In this document: in pieces, positions 15,396 through 23,150 of the stretch
How positions within the stretch are numbered: the stretch's first letter is position 1
Layout of the letters: each line of letters opens with the position of its first letter
Source: Planctomycetota bacterium
GTDB taxonomy: Bacteria > Planctomycetota > Planctomycetia > Gemmatales > HRBIN36
DNA: 64,000 nt
Reading direction: 5' to 3'
Assembly (NCBI GenBank): GCA_014584395.1
Contig: JACTMY010000009.1
Span: 62,001-126,000, forward strand
Translations under genes and position numbers: made by a program
The notes under the pieces: model-generated
The model's database searches: none
Told to the model about the DNA's origin: nothing
What the model saw: only the letters and a program-made list of their open reading frames with translations

Positions 15396-16208
15396 ATGGC
15401 AACCCTCACGAACAAACCCTTGAACTGGTTCAAGGTCGCGCCGCAGGCGCGGCGGCATTTCGACGAAGCGGTACTCCGGCAACTCGGCGAGTCGCTCAAG
15501 CTCAAGCAGCTTCAGCCGGTCCTGGCGCGTCCCGACGGAACCTTGATCGCGGGCGAACGGAGGCTGCGTGCAGCGACCTTGGCGGGCATTCCCGAACTCA
15601 TGGTCGTTGTCAGCGATGAGCCGATGTCGGAGTCGCAGCTTCGGGTCTTCCAGCTTACCGAGAACCTCCACCGGGCTGATCTCCGCGACGCGGAGAAATG
15701 GCACGCCTGCGAGGAATTGCTTCGGCTTAATCCGGGGTGGAGCAACAAGGAACTGGCGGCCCATCTGAAACTCGGCGAGTCCACGGTTACGAAGTACCTG
15801 GCCCCGTCGCGCTGTATCGCCGAAGTGCGGAAAGCCCTGGAACACGGGCAGATCGGCATCAGTGCCTGCTACGAAATCGGCCGTATGCCGGAAGCGGAGC
15901 AAGCGGAGCTGCTTCGCTTGAAGCTGGCCGGCACTTCACGCGATGGACTCGCGGAGCGGGTTCGCAAGTGCAAACGGGGTTCATCCTCACAGCCTCGGAT
16001 CAAGCGGATCGCCTGCCCGTTGCCTTCTGGGACGACCATGGTGGTCTCGGGCGAGTCGCTGTCGCTCGACGACATCATCGAGGCGCTGGCCGAAGCGCAG
16101 AGGGAAGCAAGGAAGGCGCGTGAGCAGAAGCTCGACGCAAAGACATTCAGTGCGGTGATGAGGGACAAGGCCACGGCTGGAGGTAAAGCCACCGAGGCCA
16201 ACGCGTAG
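15396..16208 (+). CDS. ParB/RepB/Spo0J-family protein
   Basis: 270 residues. N-terminal ParB domain about 8-95 with the CTPase-type motif GTLIAGERRLRAATLAG (variant of G-E-R-R) and ENLHRADL. HTH about 122-142 (SNKELAAHLKLGESTVTKYL). The C-terminal region is charged and helical. ParB proteins bind parS and clamp DNA; no ParA gene was seen in this window, so it may be a partition or transcription regulator acting alone. The ATG follows AGGAG (TAGGAGCAACC). Confidence 0.85.
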   Translation: MATLTNKPLNWFKVAPQARRHFDEAVLRQLGESLKLKQLQPVLARPDGTLIAGERRLRAATLAGIPELMVVVSDEPMSESQLRVFQLTENLHRADLRDAEKWHACEELLRLNPGWSNKELAAHLKLGESTVTKYLAPSRCIAEVRKALEHGQIGISACYEIGRMPEAEQAELLRLKLAGTSRDGLAERVRKCKRGSSSQPRIKRIACPLPSGTTMVVSGESLSLDDIIEALAEAQREARKAREQKLDAKTFSAVMRDKATAGGKATEANA

Positions 16209-16457
16209 AGCTTCGCTGCCCCTCATCACAGGCCATGCATGAGATCCTCACCATGACGAGTGTGACATTAAAGCGAAAACGAGAGGGCTGCAACAGCCTT
16301 GAAAAAGTCCAAGTGCGTCGATGAGGGACTTGGTGAGGTACGGGTTAAGTGACTTCACCATGCGACTGGCGGAATTGCTGGATTGTGGTCCCTATCTGTG
16401 TCACGCAAACGCACAGCCGCAGTGTTGAAAGAATAGCGCAAAACGGAGGACGGTTCA

Positions 16458-17984
16458 ATGACTTTCAACGAAGACCATGTATATGGGCTGGTCATCGTCA
16501 CGATAGTGATGGTGCTCAACTATGCCGTCATCCGGCGCAAGGCCTTGAAAAATGCTGGCAATGCCGTGCGCGACAAGCTCGACGCCACGCTTCTCCGCTG
16601 GAGCAAGAGCGACCCCTTCACGCTCCGCGACCTGCTCAATGGCGGCGTGGCCATCTTTGGCCGCACCGGTTCGGGCAAGACCTCATCGAGCGGTAAAGCG
16701 CTTGCGAGCGGCATCGTTCGACATGCCGGAAGCGGCGGTTTGATATTGGCTGCGAAGCCGGAAGACCGCGCCATGTGGGAGAGTATCTTCCGCTCGGCGG
16801 GGCGCGGCGGCGACCTGCTCGTTTTCTCGCCGGAGCATCCGCTGCGTTTCAACTTCCTGGATTGGGAGAACCTGACCGGGGGCGGCCACACACGCAACAT
16901 CACGAAATGTATCACGGTAATTGGGGAAACACTGCGCTCCAGCGATACGACGTCGGGCGAGAACGCTGACTTCTGGCAGCGCGAGCAGGAGCGCATGATC
17001 CACAACGCCGTGGAGGTAGTGAAGCAGGCCACGGGCAAGGTCAGTGCTCCGGCCCTTCAAGCCTTCATCACCACGGCGGCGATGCACCCCTCTTTGATTG
17101 GCAGCGAGGACTGGCAGGCCAAGTTCCACAACAAGTGCCTCAAGGCGGCATATGAGCGGCAGAAGTCGCAGACCGAGCAGCACGACTTCGACATGGCCCG
17201 CGATTACTGGCTGTCTGAGTTCCCGAACATGGCGGACAAGACGCGCTCCTCGATCATGACGGGCGTGATGGGCATCCTGCACACATTCAATACGGGCACG
17301 GTGCGCGAATTGGTCTCGACGACCACGAACATCACCCCCGCCGACATGTTCCGGGGCAAGTGGATTCTGATTGATATGAGTCCGGCTGAGTACGGCGACA
17401 TCGGCAACTTTGTCGCGGCCGGCTGGAAGTACCTGACGCAGAAAATGGTGCTCCGCCGCCATGCGACAGAGTCCTCGAATCCAATCTGCATCTGGGTGGA
17501 TGAAGCCCAGATGTTTGTGAACAGCCACGACGCGCACTACCTGGCCCAGTGCCGAAGCCATCGCGGTTGCATGGTGTATCTGACCCAGTCGCTGCATAGC
17601 TACTACGGGTCGCTCAAGGGCGAGACGGGCAAGCATCAGGCGGATGCGTTGCTCACCAACTTCCATCTCAAGGTATTCCACGCTCTCGGTGACGTGCAGA
17701 CCGCTGAATGGGCCTCGGGGCTGATTGGCAAAACGCTGACGACGTTCCACGGCGGCTCGATGGCTCCGCAGGACAGCCTGATGGATGAGCTGTGCGGGCG
17801 AGGTCGATTCACCGGCTCGTTCAACACGCACTACGAGAAGATTCTGCAAGACAACGTCTTCCTCAACGGATTGAGGACCGGCGGCAAGGCGAACGGCCTG
17901 CTGTGCGATGCCATAGTGGTGCGCTCCGGCGAACCGTTCACGGGCGGACAGAACTGGCTGTGGACGACCTTCTCGCAGAAGTGA
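16458..17984 (+). CDS. Type IV coupling protein (VirD4/TraD-like ATPase)
   Basis: 508 residues. N-terminal hydrophobic segment 10-24 (membrane anchor), then a soluble ATPase domain with Walker A GRTGSGKTS (68-76) and Walker B ICIWVDEAQMF (about 339-348). GG at about 340 nt spacing to the arginine motifs is not assessed. It links the relaxosome to a type IV secretion channel. Rather short for the family and with one membrane segment instead of two, as in TraD/TrwB variants. Start follows GGAGG (AACGGAGGACGG). No VirB4/VirB8-10 genes are visible nearby. Confidence 0.88.
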   Translation: MTFNEDHVYGLVIVTIVMVLNYAVIRRKALKNAGNAVRDKLDATLLRWSKSDPFTLRDLLNGGVAIFGRTGSGKTSSSGKALASGIVRHAGSGGLILAAKPEDRAMWESIFRSAGRGGDLLVFSPEHPLRFNFLDWENLTGGGHTRNITKCITVIGETLRSSDTTSGENADFWQREQERMIHNAVEVVKQATGKVSAPALQAFITTAAMHPSLIGSEDWQAKFHNKCLKAAYERQKSQTEQHDFDMARDYWLSEFPNMADKTRSSIMTGVMGILHTFNTGTVRELVSTTTNITPADMFRGKWILIDMSPAEYGDIGNFVAAGWKYLTQKMVLRRHATESSNPICIWVDEAQMFVNSHDAHYLAQCRSHRGCMVYLTQSLHSYYGSLKGETGKHQADALLTNFHLKVFHALGDVQTAEWASGLIGKTLTTFHGGSMAPQDSLMDELCGRGRFTGSFNTHYEKILQDNVFLNGLRTGGKANGLLCDAIVVRSGEPFTGGQNWLWTTFSQK

Positions 17985-18278
17985 CAGGCGATTTCAATTC
18001 GGGGGCCGAGGTTGGAATCACGAACCGTTACCCGATGGATGTCATCGCTGAGCAAAGCAATAGACCTGGAGCGCTGCAAACATCGCGAAAATCAAGAAAA
18101 GGCAAGCATCAGCCCTGAGCGAGAGCGCCAAGGACAACAGCAGCGGCGATTTGCTCACCAAGGGACTGAGAAGGTCACAGGTAGCATTGGGTAGCGAACG
18201 AAACCGACCCGGAAATCTAACTCGCCGTGAGGTACGGCCGCAACTTCCGGAGCCAAGCAAAGGAAAGTGAGGTTAACC

Positions 18279-18842
18279 ATGTACGACCAGAATCACCATG
18301 ACACGCGACGAAGCGAAGAGGGGCTTCGCTCACTGCTTTGGGGCCTGCGGTCGCTCGCGGCGATCACCTGGCCCTTTACTCGCAAGGACATGGGCAGTGA
18401 ATGGCCCGGCTCTGCTGGACTCGGCAGCCTGGCCATCGTGTTCCTCGCGGCACTGTGGGCGGATACGCCAGCGCTCTGGTTCTTCCTGTGGATTTGTGTA
18501 CTCGCGCTGCTGCGGCTGCGATCCGAGTGGTTTCGCAACCGCAAGAAGGGATTCAACCCGCACCGCTACTGGGACGGCATGCCCTGGCTGGCCCAGAAGC
18601 TTCTGCCTCGTGTGCAAAGCATCAGCAATCTGAAGGGGTACGAAGGGTTCATCGTGGCCTTCGTCGGCATCGCGCTCACGCATGTCGATCAGGTGCTGGG
18701 GGGCCTCATCATCGCCTCTGGTGGGGCAACGGTGTGTGTCGAGGGCATCTGGGTGCAGATCCGCAAGAACCGCGTAGGTGCAATGAGGGACGCTCAGATC
18801 GAGATGAACCAACTCATGGATGACTTTCACCACGGCATTTAA
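18279..18842 (+). CDS. Hypothetical multi-pass membrane protein
   Basis: 187 residues from MYDQNHHDTRRSEEGL. Hydrophobic segments at about 46-78 and 120-150, suggesting two to four membrane helices with a charged loop between (RNRKKGFNPHRYWDG). Upstream AAAGGAAAGTGAGG is a plausible ribosome binding site. Opens a run of eight small genes (18.3-21.0 kb) downstream of the coupling protein. I do not recognise the family. A role in transfer or entry exclusion is only guessed from location. Confidence 0.7.
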   Translation: MYDQNHHDTRRSEEGLRSLLWGLRSLAAITWPFTRKDMGSEWPGSAGLGSLAIVFLAALWADTPALWFFLWICVLALLRLRSEWFRNRKKGFNPHRYWDGMPWLAQKLLPRVQSISNLKGYEGFIVAFVGIALTHVDQVLGGLIIASGGATVCVEGIWVQIRKNRVGAMRDAQIEMNQLMDDFHHGI

Positions 18843-18863
18843 CCCAAGAAAGGAGGGTGATGT

Positions 18864-19175
18864 ATGGCTGGCGAGAAAAGCACATGGGAGCAATTGCTCG
18901 CCAAGCGCGCTGAATGGGCGGAACAACAACCATCCCTCGGCGCGGAGTTGAAAGCGATGGCTCGCGAGGCCGTGAAGGACATTCGTGGAACGGTCCACCA
19001 ATCCTTCTTCGGCCAACCGGAACACGCGGCGGAGTTGGGAACACCACTAAACCCAACACCGCAGATGACAACGCAAGACCTGGGCACGGTCCAAGGATCG
19101 TACCAGGCCATGTTGGACAGCTACGCGGCACAGGGCCGCGCGGCGAATGAACGGGAGAACGAGATGGAGCGCTGA
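18864..19175 (+). CDS. Hypothetical helical protein
   Basis: 103 residues, charged and helical (KRAEWAEQQPSLGAELKAMA), no membrane segment. Strong AAAGGAGG site 7-8 nt upstream of the ATG. Its TGA overlaps the next gene's ATG (TGATG). Unknown function. Confidence 0.7.
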   Translation: MAGEKSTWEQLLAKRAEWAEQQPSLGAELKAMAREAVKDIRGTVHQSFFGQPEHAAELGTPLNPTPQMTTQDLGTVQGSYQAMLDSYAAQGRAANERENEMER

Positions 19176-19702
19176 TGCTCCGCTCAAACTTAGGAGACCT
19201 TACCGTGATTAGTCGAAGAAACTTGCTTCAACATTTCTGCCCGACCTGCGACACCGAGTACACGTTGTTGCCTGAGCTGGCAGGAGAAGTGCTGCCGTGC
19301 ATGACCTGCAAGAACAGCTTCCGCGTTCCAGGTAAAGCTCCGGTGCCATCACCGGACGCCAGCCTCAACACGGGACTGCCACTGACGGCGGAAGAAACGG
19401 CGGCGTTCTACAACTCGCCCGATGGGCAGGCGTACCTCGCAAGGAAGACGCTGAACACGTACGGCGCGCTTGCATGGCGCACGGTGCAAGCGGACCTGGT
19501 TCCCGATGCATACGAGCCGATGCGGGACGCTCGCCGGGACAACGACAAGAAGGTCAAGCTCTGGTTCCTGAAATGGTTCGGCATCGAGGTGGATGTCGAT
19601 GGCAAGACCCGCAATGCGATGGCGACGACTGCGCTTGGAGGAATCCTCGTCGCGCTCGGGGCCGTTGTGATGGCCAAGCTCGGACTGAAGTCGAAGGCGT
19701 GA
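19175..19702 (+). CDS. Zinc-ribbon membrane-associated hypothetical protein
   Basis: 175 residues. An N-terminal zinc ribbon C-x2-C...C-x2-C (HFCPTCDTEYTLLPE, then VLPCMTCKNSF, about residues 22-49) of the type common in planctomycetes. The middle is helical and acidic. The C-terminal TTALGGILVALGAVVMAKLG is a single membrane segment. Two starts are possible: ATG at 19175 (TGATG overlap) and GTG at 19205 with TAGGAG 8 nt upstream. This zinc-ribbon style suggests the element has long been in planctomycetes. Confidence 0.7.
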   Translation: MLRSNLGDLTVISRRNLLQHFCPTCDTEYTLLPELAGEVLPCMTCKNSFRVPGKAPVPSPDASLNTGLPLTAEETAAFYNSPDGQAYLARKTLNTYGALAWRTVQADLVPDAYEPMRDARRDNDKKVKLWFLKWFGIEVDVDGKTRNAMATTALGGILVALGAVVMAKLGLKSKA

Positions 19703-19774
19703 GTTCCCTATCAACCAGTTCCGCGGGCGCGGGGATATTCGTCCCCGCCCCGTTTCCAGAAAGCGAGTGTAACC

Positions 19775-19990
19775 ATGTTGTCTTTCATGACCTCCGTGTT
19801 GTTCCTGGGCGCCCTCCTGCTGCTGGACATCGGCATCTACAAGGCCATCGCTCAGGTTGCCGAGCATGTTCGGCGAAATCCGGAAGCAGGCAAGGCGTTG
19901 TTCGACCATCTTTTCATGCCGCTGTTCGCTGACCGCAAGACACAGGCGGATACCGGCGACGACCCAAAGTCCGGGCCTTCAGTTTCGTGA
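19775..19990 (+). CDS. Small single-pass membrane protein
   Basis: 71 residues. A hydrophobic N-terminal helix (MLSFMTSVLFLGALLLLDIG) followed by an amphipathic and then polar C-terminus. It is probably a type II membrane peptide. A weak ribosome binding site (AAGCGAG) precedes it. Unknown function. Confidence 0.6.
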   Translation: MLSFMTSVLFLGALLLLDIGIYKAIAQVAEHVRRNPEAGKALFDHLFMPLFADRKTQADTGDDPKSGPSVS

Positions 19991-20062
19991 CCGCAAGTGA
20001 ATCAAGGAACCGTGGGGCGGCGGTGCCCCACGTCTTCCATCCCAAGCACAGGAGAAAACATC

Positions 20063-20464
20063 GTGACCAATCAAACGCAACGTGTGCCGGAGTTCTGGAA
20101 GGAAGGCTGCGAGGCAACGGCAAGGCATGCCATCTACGTGCTTCGCAAGGCGGGCAAGGATGTCACGGGTCAGAGCCTGATCGCGCTCCTTCATTCAGCC
20201 CCACGTAGCGAGGCCGAGGTCGCGGACTCCGAGAAGCGTAATAGGTCGTTTTTCCGGAAGTGTCTCGACATTGCTTCGACGCGCTTGGCGGATTTGGACC
20301 AAGCGCCGGACCCAGACTTTGACGCGGCGGACTTTCACTTCCTTGTCACGCTCCCGGCGATGGCGGCGGACACGCGCAAGCTGCTGGAAGATTCCGTCGT
20401 GGGCATCATCACGGGGTTGGGACTTCAGAATTCTCGCCTCGCCGCGTCGAGCGAGAGAAGGTGA
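20063..20464 (+). CDS. Hypothetical helical protein
   Basis: 133 residues from a GTG start with AGGAG 10 nt upstream (ACAGGAGAAAACATC). A longer ATG frame from 19997 exists, but it lacks a ribosome binding site. Soluble, helical; no known motif. Its stop lies 10 nt before the next ATG. Function unknown. Confidence 0.65.
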   Translation: MTNQTQRVPEFWKEGCEATARHAIYVLRKAGKDVTGQSLIALLHSAPRSEAEVADSEKRNRSFFRKCLDIASTRLADLDQAPDPDFDAADFHFLVTLPAMAADTRKLLEDSVVGIITGLGLQNSRLAASSERR

Positions 20465-20474
20465 GGGCGATGCC

Positions 20475-20771
20475 ATGACGACCCTTGAGCAACGGCTGGA
20501 GCGGATCGAGGGGATGCTGGCAGTTCTCGTCAGCTGCCAGCATCAGCAGTCCTGGTATTCGGTGGATGAGTTCGCACGGCTCGTTGGCCGCTCGACATTT
20601 ACCTGTCGTGAATGGTGCCGGCACGGGCGGATAGCGGCAAGCAAGAAGGGATCGGGCCGCGGCCCCCATGCCGCCTGGGCGATCTCGCGTGAGGAATTGG
20701 AACGGTATCAGCGCGAGGGACTTCGCCCCGCGAAAACCATTGAGGAATCCGCGGAAACTGCTGGTCGGTGA
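20475..20771 (+). CDS. HTH/excisionase-like DNA-binding protein
   Basis: 98 residues. A short coiled segment (EQRLERIEGMLAVLVS) is followed by WYSVDEFARLVGRSTFTCREWCRHGRIAA, the winged-helix HTH of the MerR/Xis group. The wing is GSGRGPHAAWAISREELERYQ. Excisionase-like proteins near integrases direct recombination, so this is the candidate directionality factor for the recombinase about 330 bp downstream. A GAGGG-like site (GTGAGGGCGATGCC) precedes the ATG. Confidence 0.8.
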   Translation: MTTLEQRLERIEGMLAVLVSCQHQQSWYSVDEFARLVGRSTFTCREWCRHGRIAASKKGSGRGPHAAWAISREELERYQREGLRPAKTIEESAETAGR

Positions 20772-20792
20772 GTAACCGCCACGGGTAAAGCT

Positions 20793-21035
20793 ATGAACGA
20801 CAACCACAACCACGAAAGGAGGCCGGAACGCGGGCAATCAGACCCGTCGTCGCGCAAGCGACGCCGGTCCCGGTTGCCGGTTCACGCAACGCTTCGCCTG
20901 GACAACTCGCTTCCCGTCAACACCCATCATCCGCTTGCCGCCACTTCTCCGGAAGTGCGCGAAGCCAGCCGCCTTCGCCTGAATGCCACGGTTCTTGCGC
21001 GAATCGCGGGGGCCGCGATGAAGCGAACGGGCTGA
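20793..21035 (+). CDS. Hypothetical basic protein
   Basis: 80 residues starting MNDNHNHERRPERGQ, strongly basic at the N-terminus (RKRRRSR). It looks disordered with a short C-terminal helix. No motif. The ribosome binding site is weak. It may be real because it keeps the gene spacing of the run; low-to-moderate confidence. Confidence 0.5.
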   Translation: MNDNHNHERRPERGQSDPSSRKRRRSRLPVHATLRLDNSLPVNTHHPLAATSPEVREASRLRLNATVLARIAGAAMKRTG

Positions 21036-21103
21036 TCCGGTAAAATGATGTGCGGCGGTTGCGTTTGGCGGTTCATTTCTCCTTGGAAAGCTCGGGTGTC
21101 GGC

Positions 21104-23008
21104 ATGCGGCATTCAAAAACGAAAAAGGAAGACAAACCACTTCGAATTGCCGGCTACGTCCGCGTGTCCTCGCAGCGCCAGGCAACGGAAGGTGACAGCC
21201 TTGTCGCCCAGCAAAACGAAATCGAGCAGGAAGTCGAGTTCCGGAAGCGGCGCGAGAACTGGGAAATCGAGTCGCTGGAGTTCTATGTCGATGCCGGCAA
21301 GAGCGCCAAGGACCAGAACCGCCCCCAGCTCCAGCGTCTGAAGCGCGACATCGCCGCCGGCAAGATCGACCTCGTCATCTGCTTCAAGCTGGATCGGATT
21401 ACCCGCAGCCTCAAGGACTTCGTGGACCTGTGGGCGCTTTTCGCCGAACACGATGTAAACGTTTTCAGCCTGCGCGAGAAGTTCGACACCTCGATGCCGA
21501 CCGGCGAGGCGATGGTGCAACTGATCATGGTCTTCGCACAGCTTGAGCGGAAGATGACCGCCGAACGGACATTCTCCATCATGCGGGACCGGGCTGACCG
21601 GGGGCTGTGGAATGGCGGGCATGTCCTGGGCTATCGCTCGATGAAGGACGATCCGGACAAGTTGGAGATCGAGCCAGTTGGGGCGGCGATTGTCCGACGC
21701 ATCTTCGACAGTTTCGAGGAACTGGGTTCCGCCGGTGCCGTCACGCGACGACTCAGCGACCTTGGCATCCGCCTTCCCACCTACCGCACCCGTGCCGACA
21801 AACTGCGGGGCGGCAATCTCTTTACCAAGCAGAAGGTCATCGGCATACTTCGCAATCCGATCTACCTCGGCCACATCCACTGGGGCGATTCGGTGAAGGA
21901 GAACTGCCACGAGGCCATCATTCCGCAGCAGCAATTCGACAGGGTGCAACTCCAGATCGGCAAGATGCTCCAACGCCGGATGAACCTCAAGAAGCCCAAG
22001 GGAAGAGTTTACCTGCTCTCCGGCCTGCTTCGCTGCCAATGTGGGGCGCACATGGTCGGGGCATCGGCACACGGCCGCACCGACAAGAACTACTACTACG
22101 TCTGCACCCGCCAGCAGCACGAAGGCGGCAAATATTCTTGCAACTCGTCCCGAATTCCGGCGGAAGCTCTGGAAGCCGCCATCATCGGCCGAATCTCAGA
22201 GATTGGCCGGATGGTCGAGGCGAGGGACCGGATCGTCCAGGAAGCGCTCTCGTGCCTGGGTGGTGAGGCCGACCGGTTGCGTGAAGCCGAAGACCTTGCA
22301 CGTCGTCGCCTGGCTCAGGTTCATGCCGACATCGGTCGTTTGGTCGAGGTCTTGAAGAGCCTTGGGGCGAGGGGGCTGTCCAGCGTTCAAGCTGAACTCG
22401 AACGTCTGGAGACCGAAGAAGGGCAGGTTAAGAAGAACCTGTCCGACATCGCCAAGCGTCAGGCACCCGTCGAGCGGGTCAGCGACGATGCCCGTTCCTT
22501 CCTGGAAACCTGGCAGGACATTGGCGACCTCTTACGGTCAGCCACGCCGGAAGAGCAGATGCAAATCCTCCAGCACTACATCGAGGTGGTCGAACTTGGC
22601 CTCATCGACCCGGATACCCGTACCGGAAGCTACGCCATGCGACTATTCCCGGAGGTCCGTCCCGACCGGGGCTTCGATTTCGGCGGCGACAACGGCCCCG
22701 ATGACGGAAGTTCAGGGCCAGAAATGGCTAACGGGGACGCCGCCACGAATGGCGACGGCCCCGCCGTGTTAACCGAGGACGGCTTGGTTCGCATAACCGT
22801 CCAGAAAGCTCCCCGAGTAGGACTCGAACCTACAACAAACCGGTTAACAGCCGGTTGCTCTACCATTGAGCTATCGGGGAATGTCGTTGGACTAGGAAAT
22901 CTATATCAAATTAGGGCCAACTTTCAAGGTCAGCTTCCTATCCCATTTCGACGAGATTCACTCACTTTTGAACCACTTCTCTTGGAGTTTTGCGCTTTGA
23001 TTGATTGA
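21104..23008 (+). CDS. Large serine recombinase (element integrase)
   Basis: 634 residues from MRHSKTKKEDKP. N-terminal resolvase domain with the catalytic serine in GYVRVSSQRQ, then FKLDRITRSLKDF and QLERKMTAERT. A recombinase domain and a zinc-ribbon domain (CQCGAHMVG...C) follow, then a coiled coil (about 390-480). This is the standard phage-type integrase layout. The 3' end reads straight through the tRNA-Asn gene in antisense: the last approximately 75 residues come from around and beyond the attachment site, including APRVGLEPTTNRL and TAGCSTIELSG. The native end of the protein in the circular form must differ. The upstream start at 21050 is less likely. Confidence 0.9.
   Translation: MRHSKTKKEDKPLRIAGYVRVSSQRQATEGDSLVAQQNEIEQEVEFRKRRENWEIESLEFYVDAGKSAKDQNRPQLQRLKRDIAAGKIDLVICFKLDRITRSLKDFVDLWALFAEHDVNVFSLREKFDTSMPTGEAMVQLIMVFAQLERKMTAERTFSIMRDRADRGLWNGGHVLGYRSMKDDPDKLEIEPVGAAIVRRIFDSFEELGSAGAVTRRLSDLGIRLPTYRTRADKLRGGNLFTKQKVIGILRNPIYLGHIHWGDSVKENCHEAIIPQQQFDRVQLQIGKMLQRRMNLKKPKGRVYLLSGLLRCQCGAHMVGASAHGRTDKNYYYVCTRQQHEGGKYSCNSSRIPAEALEAAIIGRISEIGRMVEARDRIVQEALSCLGGEADRLREAEDLARRRLAQVHADIGRLVEVLKSLGARGLSSVQAELERLETEEGQVKKNLSDIAKRQAPVERVSDDARSFLETWQDIGDLLRSATPEEQMQILQHYIEVVELGLIDPDTRTGSYAMRLFPEVRPDRGFDFGGDNGPDDGSSGPEMANGDAATNGDGPAVLTEDGLVRITVQKAPRVGLEPTTNRLTAGCSTIELSGNVVGLGNLYQIRANFQGQLPIPFRRDSLTFEPLLLEFCALID
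22809..22880 (-). tRNA. tRNA-Asn (GTT)
   Basis: 72 nt. Acceptor arms TCCCCGA and TCGGGGA pair perfectly; the anticodon stem-loop CCGGCTGTTAACCGG has anticodon GTT, the T-arm is normal, and the discriminator base is G, as expected for Asn. CCA is not encoded. It lies inside the recombinase frame on the other strand and is the right boundary of the mobile element. Confidence 0.95.
22809..22880. other. Probable attachment site, right boundary of the element
   Basis: The element's recombinase gene ends at this tRNA, and the tRNA's 3' end faces the element, as in tRNA-targeted integration. The duplicated tRNA 3' segment that would mark the left boundary was not found in the window, so the left end is presumably outside. 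Exact crossover not determined. Confidence 0.6.
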
Positions 23009-23150
23009 CGGCTGCGGCCCCGAATGGGTTCACAGATGAACTCTTCTCAGATGGATTCTAAGCCGCCATTTCTGGAAATGTTGATGCCAATCATTTGAAG
23101 TCCAAGGGCAAGTTAGGGAAGCTATGGCGGTTACTGAAAAGCGCTAGACC

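Noticed and set aside
1-22800. A phage origin for the element
   Set aside because: No capsid, portal, terminase or tail gene is present; relaxase, pilins and coupling protein point to conjugation.
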